In this document: positions 59,362-64,000 of the stretch, in pieces
Layout of the letters: every line of letters begins with the position of its first letter
Numbering within the stretch: position 1 is the stretch's first letter
Source of the DNA: Sphingobacteriales bacterium
GTDB lineage: Bacteria; Bacteroidota; Bacteroidia; Chitinophagales; Chitinophagaceae
Reading direction: 5' to 3'
NCBI GenBank assembly: GCA_016219985.1
Contig: JACRJO010000025.1
Coordinates: 62,001 to 126,000, forward strand
Length of the DNA: 64,000 nt
The notes under the pieces: model-generated
The model's input: only the letters and a program-made list of their open reading frames with translations
The model's database searches: none
Told to the model about the DNA's origin: nothing
Made by a program: the position numbers and the translations under genes

Positions 59362-59850
59362 TTATTTCATCAATTCATCGCCGGTAAATGCAAAGGGCAG
59401 CAGTTGCCGGGCAGCCTGTACTATATAAACCCGGCCTTCCATCCCGCCCATGATCAGCCGGATGGGTTTTTTGAAACGGGTCTCATATTCCAGCAGGGAT
59501 TGCCGGCACATGCCGCAGGGAGAAATGGGATGATTGCTCTTCTCTTTCGATGTGTTGAAGCTGATGGCCATTGCCGATATGGCGATATCCGGGTACTGGG
59601 TGGCAGCCGTGCCCAGCAGGACCCTTTCTGCACAGATACCAACGGGATAAGATGCATTTTCCTGGTTGGTCCCGAGTACAGTCTCCCCGTTTTCCAGCCG
59701 GGCAGCTGCCCCTACATTAAACCTGGAATAAGGCGCATAAGCCTGCCCGGTAACCGCCCTGGCGCTGGTTAGCAGGGCTGCATCGGCTTCTGCCAGCTGG
59801 CTGATATCATCATATATTTCGTATTCGAATTCGTAGGATTGTTTTTTCAT
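59362..59850 (-). CDS. cdd: cytidine deaminase
   Basis: A 162-residue zinc enzyme that deaminates cytidine and deoxycytidine in nucleotide salvage. The His/Cys-Ala-Glu motif is GICAERVLLG and the zinc-ligand pair is PCGMCRQ, with the substrate motif APYSRFNVGAA. It is slightly longer than the B. subtilis tetrameric enzyme because of an N-terminal extension (MKKQSYEFEYEIYDDISQL). ATG 59850 is chosen; the frame is open to 59898, but that part overlaps the lepB terminator. Confidence 0.93.
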   Translation of the reverse strand: MKKQSYEFEYEIYDDISQLAEADAALLTSARAVTGQAYAPYSRFNVGAAARLENGETVLGTNQENASYPVGICAERVLLGTAATQYPDIAISAMAISFNTSKEKSNHPISPCGMCRQSLLEYETRFKKPIRLIMGGMEGRVYIVQAARQLLPFAFTGDELMK

Positions 59851-59872
59851 AGCAAAATGGTTTTCATAAAAG

Positions 59873-59899
59873 AATGCCCCTGATAAGATCAAGGGCATT
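59873..59899 (-). terminator. rho-independent terminator of lepB
   Basis: A 12-bp stem with one mismatch (59873-59884 with 59888-59899, core AATGCCC/GGGCATT) and a 3-nt loop, 11 bp after the lepB stop, followed on the minus strand by TTCTTTTATG. Confidence 0.75.
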
Positions 59900-59909
59900 T
59901 AAAGTTAGT

Positions 59910-61442
59910 CTATTTTACCGTACGGAACAATCGCTTCCACCGGGGACCTCCGTCCCAGCTGAACCAGATCAGCCAGGCCTTTCCCACCACCCGGTCTTCC
60001 GGTACAAAGCCCCAGAACCGGGAATCCTGTGACCCGTGCCGGTTATCACCCATCATCCAGTAATAATTCATTTTAAAGGTATAGCTGGTCACCGGTTGCC
60101 CGTTCAGGAAGAACCGGCCATCCTTTGTATAAAAATCGTTTTGTTCATACACACGGATAGCTCTTTCATAAATACTGATATTCTGTGCGGTCAGGGTCAG
60201 CACGGCCCCTTTTTTCGGGATCCAGATCTTACCATAGTTATCAATCGTCCATTTATTCAGGGTATCATAGGGAAAAAGCCTGGCCGGCATCAGCTGGTTG
60301 TCAATATAAGGGTCCACTTTTTCCACAAAGCCTGAACCGATCAGCTTATCCTTCTCCCCGAGGGTCATATTCACCACATACTGGTAGGGGGCGGGGGCAC
60401 TTAAACTGAGATCGGAAGATCTTTCTGTTTCATAAATGGCGATACCCATTTCTTCCAGCGCCTCTTTATCGAGGTAGCGGTTGGGTTTCATCTTTACCAG
60501 GTAGGGCCGGCCTGATTGCGGCGGGGCCACCTGCTTTTGCCCGTTAATATAGAGATCCCCGTTGATGATCTGCAGGGTATCACCAGCGACCGCCACGCAA
60601 CGCTTAATATAATTGTCCGTTTTATCGGCCGGGTGCGAAACAATGGGGTTCAGTTCCGGGTCACTCCAGACAGCATCCCTTCCCATTGACCGTACAAAAT
60701 CGTAATAAGGCTGGGCCGATTCAAACCCGTCCCGGTGGATCACGGTATCCCCGGCCGGGAAATTAAACACCACCGCATCTCCCCTTTTTACCGGGGAAGC
60801 AAACCAGCGGACATACGGAATATGGATGGCTTCGGAATAGGATTTTGTTTTAACGATGGGCAGGTAATTATGTACAAATGGCACGGAGAGCGGAGTATTC
60901 GGGATCCGGGGTCCGTAACTGAATTTGCTGACAAAGAGAAAATCATTGATGAGCAGTGATTTTTCCATGGAGCCGGAAGGAATCGTATAGGCCTCAAAGA
61001 CAAAAGTGCGGATCAGGGTGGCGGCCACAATGGCAAAAATCGCCGCATCCACCCATTCCCGCCAGTTTTGTTTTTTATATTTCTTTACCGCCTCCGCTCC
61101 CACAAATGTTGGATTCCGCTTGTAGGCGAGGTAAGGAAAATAAACCGGGGCTAAGAGGGCGGCTGCGGTATGAGACCGGAGGGAATAGCGGCCAAATACT
61201 TTGGCGAATTCGATAAAAATGCCCGGGCTGATGAACCAGCCGATCACGGGTATGAACTGCCAGAACACCCAGTGTTTGGGCCGTTTAGCCAGCCCCTGCA
61301 TGATCCAGGTATTATAAAAGGGAATATAGGCTTTCCAGGATGCTACACCCGCCCGGGTAAAGAGCGGGGCGAATCCAAAAGCCGGCAGAAAGACAATCAG
61401 GGTACTGATCAGGTAAACTATAAAGATGTGCTGTAGGGGCAT
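59910..61442 (-). CDS. lepB: signal peptidase I
   Basis: A 510-residue membrane protease that removes signal peptides from exported proteins. The N-terminal 140 residues contain three to four hydrophobic segments, the Bacteroidota-type extension; the S26 domain follows, with the catalytic Ser158 in IPSGSMEKSLLINDF and the general-base Lys280 in NYIKRCVAVAGD. The final box is MGDNRHGSQDSRFWGFVP. The length is larger than E. coli LepB (324). A consensus promoter lies upstream at 61464-61493. Confidence 0.94.
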   Translation of the reverse strand: MPLQHIFIVYLISTLIVFLPAFGFAPLFTRAGVASWKAYIPFYNTWIMQGLAKRPKHWVFWQFIPVIGWFISPGIFIEFAKVFGRYSLRSHTAAALLAPVYFPYLAYKRNPTFVGAEAVKKYKKQNWREWVDAAIFAIVAATLIRTFVFEAYTIPSGSMEKSLLINDFLFVSKFSYGPRIPNTPLSVPFVHNYLPIVKTKSYSEAIHIPYVRWFASPVKRGDAVVFNFPAGDTVIHRDGFESAQPYYDFVRSMGRDAVWSDPELNPIVSHPADKTDNYIKRCVAVAGDTLQIINGDLYINGQKQVAPPQSGRPYLVKMKPNRYLDKEALEEMGIAIYETERSSDLSLSAPAPYQYVVNMTLGEKDKLIGSGFVEKVDPYIDNQLMPARLFPYDTLNKWTIDNYGKIWIPKKGAVLTLTAQNISIYERAIRVYEQNDFYTKDGRFFLNGQPVTSYTFKMNYYWMMGDNRHGSQDSRFWGFVPEDRVVGKAWLIWFSWDGGPRWKRLFRTVK

Positions 61443-61463
61443 GGCCGTATTTTATATAGCTGA

Positions 61464-61493
61464 CAAAAATATCATAATTATCTGCCCTTCAAA
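61464..61493 (-). promoter_or_regulatory. lepB promoter (TTTG-N18-TATTTTTG)
   Basis: On the minus strand TTTG (61490-61493) and TATTTTTG (61464-61471) are separated by 18 bp, both exact. It ends 21 bp before the lepB ATG. Confidence 0.6.
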
Positions 61494-61608
61494 AAAATAG
61501 ATTCTTCAAAGTTTTGCTAAATCCGGCCGTTTCCGGGGAAATAACCCAGTCAGCAGGCTGCGCCATGCAGTCATATTTCTTTGCGGAGAAAGCAGCCGGA
61601 ACAATTCC

Positions 61609-62769
61609 TTATTTGGGCATCACATAATTCCTGACATCTTCGACCGTAATGGATTTGCCGGATAAAATGACCAGGCGTTCCACCACGTTGCGCAATTCCC
61701 GGATATTACCGGTCCAGTTATACTCTTGTAATAAACGAATGGCTTCCGGCTCGGTTTGCTTTTTCGCAATCCCGTATTCCGTGCAGATATCAGTGAGGAA
61801 CTGGTCCACCAGCAGGGGAATATCATCCCGCCGGTCGTTGAGTGAAGGCACATGGATGAGAATCACGCTCAGCCGGTGATAAAGATCCAGCCGGAAATTC
61901 TTTGCTTCTACTTCTTTCAGCAGGTCTTTATTGGTGGCGGCGATCACCCGTACGTCCACGCTGATGTCCTTATCGGCGCCCACACGGGTAATTTTTCCTT
62001 CCTGCAGGGCCCTCAATACTTTGGCCTGGGCATTGGCGCTCATATCCCCGATCTCGTCCAGGAACAGGGTGCCCCCGTTAGCGGATTCGAATTTGCCGAT
62101 CCGCTGTTTGATCGCCGAGGTAAAAGATCCTTTCTCATGCCCGAACAATTCGCTTTCGATCAGTTCGGTGGGAATAGCCGCGCAGTTTACTTCGATGATA
62201 GGCCCCGATGCGCGGTTGCTTTTCTCATGTATCCAGCGGGCCACCAGTTCCTTACCCACCCCGTTTTCGCCGGTAATCAGGATCCGGGCTTCGGTCGGGG
62301 CTACTTTGTCGATGGTATCTTTGATTTTTTTGATACCGGCTGATTCCCCGATCATTTCCTGCACCCGGCTGACTTTCCGCTTCAGCACTTTTGTCTCGGT
62401 CACCAGGCTGCTTTTATCCATGGCATTCCGGATCGTGATCAGGAGGCGGTTCAGGTCCGGGGGTTTGGAAATATAGTCATACGCCCCTTTTTTCACGGCT
62501 TCCACAGCCGTTTCAATGTTGCCGTGACCGGAGATCATAACTACCGGTACATCCGGGTTTATTTCCCCGGCCCGCTGCAGGAACTCGATCCCGTCTAATT
62601 TGGGCATTTTAATATCGCAGAGAACGAGGTCAAAGGTCTTTTCTTTAAATTTTTTCAGTCCTTCCTCTCCATCGGACGCTTCTTCCACTTTATATCCCTC
62701 AAAGGACAGGATTTCGGTCAGGGTTTTACGGATCGCCTTCTCATCGTCTATAATCAGGATATCAGCCAT
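61609..62769 (-). CDS. NtrC-like response regulator/AAA+ ATPase without DNA-binding domain
   Basis: A 386-residue protein: a receiver domain (residues 1-118, phospho-acceptor Asp52 in VLCDIKMP) followed by a sigma-54-type AAA+ domain (about 140-370; Walker A GENGVGKE 167-174, Walker B GGTLFLDEIGD 232-242, R-finger region NIRELRNVVERL). The GAFTGA loop, which contacts sigma-54, reads GSFTSA (214-219), and the protein stops at VEDVRNYVMPK without a Fis-type HTH. ATG 62769 is chosen as the homology start. No histidine kinase gene is adjacent. Confidence 0.88.
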   Translation of the reverse strand: MADILIIDDEKAIRKTLTEILSFEGYKVEEASDGEEGLKKFKEKTFDLVLCDIKMPKLDGIEFLQRAGEINPDVPVVMISGHGNIETAVEAVKKGAYDYISKPPDLNRLLITIRNAMDKSSLVTETKVLKRKVSRVQEMIGESAGIKKIKDTIDKVAPTEARILITGENGVGKELVARWIHEKSNRASGPIIEVNCAAIPTELIESELFGHEKGSFTSAIKQRIGKFESANGGTLFLDEIGDMSANAQAKVLRALQEGKITRVGADKDISVDVRVIAATNKDLLKEVEAKNFRLDLYHRLSVILIHVPSLNDRRDDIPLLVDQFLTDICTEYGIAKKQTEPEAIRLLQEYNWTGNIRELRNVVERLVILSGKSITVEDVRNYVMPK

Positions 62770-62850
62770 TGCATTTATTTTGGCCATAAAAATAACTGAT
62801 TTGAAGCGAAGCAGGGGGAAATGAGACCAGGAACAGGTATAAAAAAAATA

Positions 62851-62874
62851 GAGGCCGGGTAGAAACCCAGCCTC
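62851..62874. terminator. hairpin between pdhB and the NtrC-like gene
   Basis: A 10-bp stem with one mismatch (GAGGCCGGGT/ACCCAGCCTC, 62851-62860 with 62865-62874) and AGAA loop; on the minus strand a TATTTTTTTT run follows. It is either a second terminator for pdhB or part of the leader of the NtrC-like gene. Confidence 0.55.
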
Positions 62875-62985
62875 GTTTTAAAATCCAATATCCTATGAAA
62901 AACCGAGACAAAGATGCACTTTATAAATCAAAAGGTTGCACCTTAACCGGATTTTTTTTTCAGGTAATAAAACGGCGTAAAAACA

Positions 62986-63012
62986 CAGCCCCCCGCGGCA
63001 GGCGGGGGGCTG
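62986..63012 (-). terminator. rho-independent terminator of pdhB
   Basis: An 11-bp, very GC-rich stem CAGCCCCCCGC/GCGGGGGGCTG (62986-62996 with 63002-63012) with a 5-nt loop, 15 bp after the pdhB stop, followed on the minus strand by TGTTTTTACG. Confidence 0.85.
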
Positions 63013-63027
63013 ATAAAAGGGCGTATT

Positions 63028-64000
63028 TTATTTCACCTGGTACATCACTTCCTTCACCAGTCTCACGGTCCGGGGCACATCCGGTAAAGCGGCGGCCACC
63101 AGGTTTGGCGCGTAGTGGAGGGGCGCATCAGCAGCCGTAATGCGGCGGATAGGCGCATCCAGGTAATCGAATCCTTCTTTTTGTATGCGGTAAGTGATCT
63201 CGGAAGATACAGAAGCAAAAGGCCATTGTTCTTCCACAATCACCAGGCGGTTGGTCTTTTTCACGCTCTCGAGGATGGTCATCCAGTCCAGCGGCCGGAT
63301 GGTCCGCAGGTCAATCACTTCCGCGCTGATTCCTTCTTTTTCCAGCTCATCGGCCGCGCCCAGCGCTACTTTCATCATTTTATTAAAGGAAACGATGGTC
63401 ACATCCCGGCCGGCTTTCTTTACATCGGCTTTTCCCAGTTCAATATAATATTCACCCTCGGGCACTTCCGACTTTTCCCCGTACATCTGTTCACTTTCCA
63501 TAAACATCACCGGGTCTTCTTCAAAACGGATCGCCTGTTTCAGCAAGCCTTTGGCATCGTACCCATTACTGGGCGATACCACTTTAATACCGGGGATATT
63601 CGCATACAGCGCTTCAAAAGCTGTAGAGTGCTGGGCGCCCAACTGGCCGGCTGACCCATTTGGTCCGCGAAAAACGATGGGGCAATTTAATTGCCCGCCG
63701 CTCATTGCCAGCATTTTAGAAGCTGTATTGAGAATTTGATCTAAGGCCAATACGGCGAAGTTCCAGGTCATAAATTCCACCACCGGGCGAAGTCCGTTCT
63801 GGGCAGCGCCCACACCGATCGCAGTAAAACCCAGTTCGGAAATGGGGGTATCGATCACCCGCCTGGCTCCAAACTCGGCCAGCATGCCCTGGCTGACTTT
63901 ATAGGCCCCGTTGTATTCGGCCACTTCTTCTCCCATCAGGAAAACCCGTTCATCCCTTCTCATTTCTTCCGTAAGTGCTTCCCGGATTGCTTCACGAAAC
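63028..64000 (-). CDS. pdhB: pyruvate dehydrogenase E1 component, beta subunit (partial, 5' end outside)
   Basis: The C-terminal 323 or so residues of the thiamine-diphosphate-dependent E1 beta subunit. The frame runs through the window edge as FREAIREALTEEMRRDERVF, the normal start region (so only about five to ten residues are missing). GEEVAEYNGAYKVSQGM, PISELGFTAIGVGAAQNGLRP and LRTIRPLDWMTILESV are conserved. With E1 alpha it decarboxylates pyruvate and feeds lipoyl-E2. It is followed by a strong terminator; alpha and E2 genes would lie outside. Confidence 0.93.
   Translation of the reverse strand, partial: FREAIREALTEEMRRDERVFLMGEEVAEYNGAYKVSQGMLAEFGARRVIDTPISELGFTAIGVGAAQNGLRPVVEFMTWNFAVLALDQILNTASKMLAMSGGQLNCPIVFRGPNGSAGQLGAQHSTAFEALYANIPGIKVVSPSNGYDAKGLLKQAIRFEEDPVMFMESEQMYGEKSEVPEGEYYIELGKADVKKAGRDVTIVSFNKMMKVALGAADELEKEGISAEVIDLRTIRPLDWMTILESVKKTNRLVIVEEQWPFASVSSEITYRIQKEGFDYLDAPIRRITAADAPLHYAPNLVAAALPDVPRTVRLVKEVMYQVK

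Noticed and set aside
1..64000. tRNA, rRNA, tmRNA, riboswitch or insertion-sequence genes
   Set aside because: No cloverleaf with a GGTTCRA-type arm, no rRNA-like sequence, no transposase or integrase reading frame, and no recognised riboswitch upstream of the metabolic genes was found by eye; weak or diverged ones could be missed.

Overview
The window looks like an ordinary chromosomal stretch of a Bacteroidota bacterium, most likely family Chitinophagaceae. The evidence is the set of lineage-typical families (DUF3822, DUF4249, DUF4382, DUF2520, DUF2851, DUF4403, GLPGLI, an OMP_b-brl_3-type barrel, a short primary sigma factor, an extended LepB), many Cys-anchored lipoproteins, and many start-proximal copies of the Bacteroidota -7 promoter element TAnnTTTG, in places with TTTG 18-19 bp upstream. 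No rRNA, tRNA, insertion sequence, prophage, integrase or CRISPR array was seen. About 62 protein genes are supported. Two run off the edges: a DUF3822 gene at the left and pyruvate dehydrogenase E1 beta at the right.

Layout. 0-13 kb: MATE exporter, folB, trxB, a DUF4249 lipoprotein, rpoD, lgt, a bacilliredoxin, hsp20, small lipoproteins, a short arginine decarboxylase and a secreted TonB_C/GldM-like protein. 13-25 kb: HAD phosphatase, RRM protein, fasciclin protein, an unknown gene abutting a 2OG-Fe(II) oxygenase, dnaK, YdeI-like, VOC, DUF4403, GtrA, argS and a TPR protein. 25-40 kb: a glycogen and maltodextrin block: glgB, glgC and glgA for storage, a periplasmic GH13 (SusA-like) overlapping an MFS transporter gene, and a FucP-type sugar importer next to a ROK kinase. 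An outer-membrane barrel/GLPGLI pair sits inside it. 40-50 kb: lipA, OsmC, DUF2851, then a same-strand run DUF2520 > ferredoxin > iscX > KdsC-like > UbiA-like > maf. 50-64 kb: two hydrolases, topA, a methyltransferase, SirB1-like, a Tat-exported Gfo/Idh/MocA protein, csaA-ogt, cdd, lepB, an NtrC-like ATPase without a DNA-binding domain, and pdhB.

The most striking structure is between the genes. At least fifteen intergenic sites carry short arrays with an exact 7-bp (sometimes 8-bp) period. Each is built from variants of a local word, such as TAGTCGA/TAGTCGG, CTTATAA/CTTAAAA, ATTCACC/ATTCACT or GTTGATAG/GTTGATAA. Many start at or contain the stop codon of the preceding gene. At two convergent gene pairs the same words occur inverted at both gene ends. 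Some follow a shared TTCTnAGAAnGTYCC header, and a CCTGCCTGCCGGCAGGCAGG palindrome lies inside two of the arrays. An 850-bp region at 45.5-46.4 kb has gone further, into 147-bp and 93-bp tandem repeats whose sequence is itself partly 8-bp periodic. These arrays resemble in form the heptanucleotide STRR repeats known from filamentous cyanobacteria. They are the best candidate here for an under-described system.

Limits: everything was read by eye from the sequence. Family names rest on recognised motifs, not on searches, and promoter and terminator calls are pattern matches.
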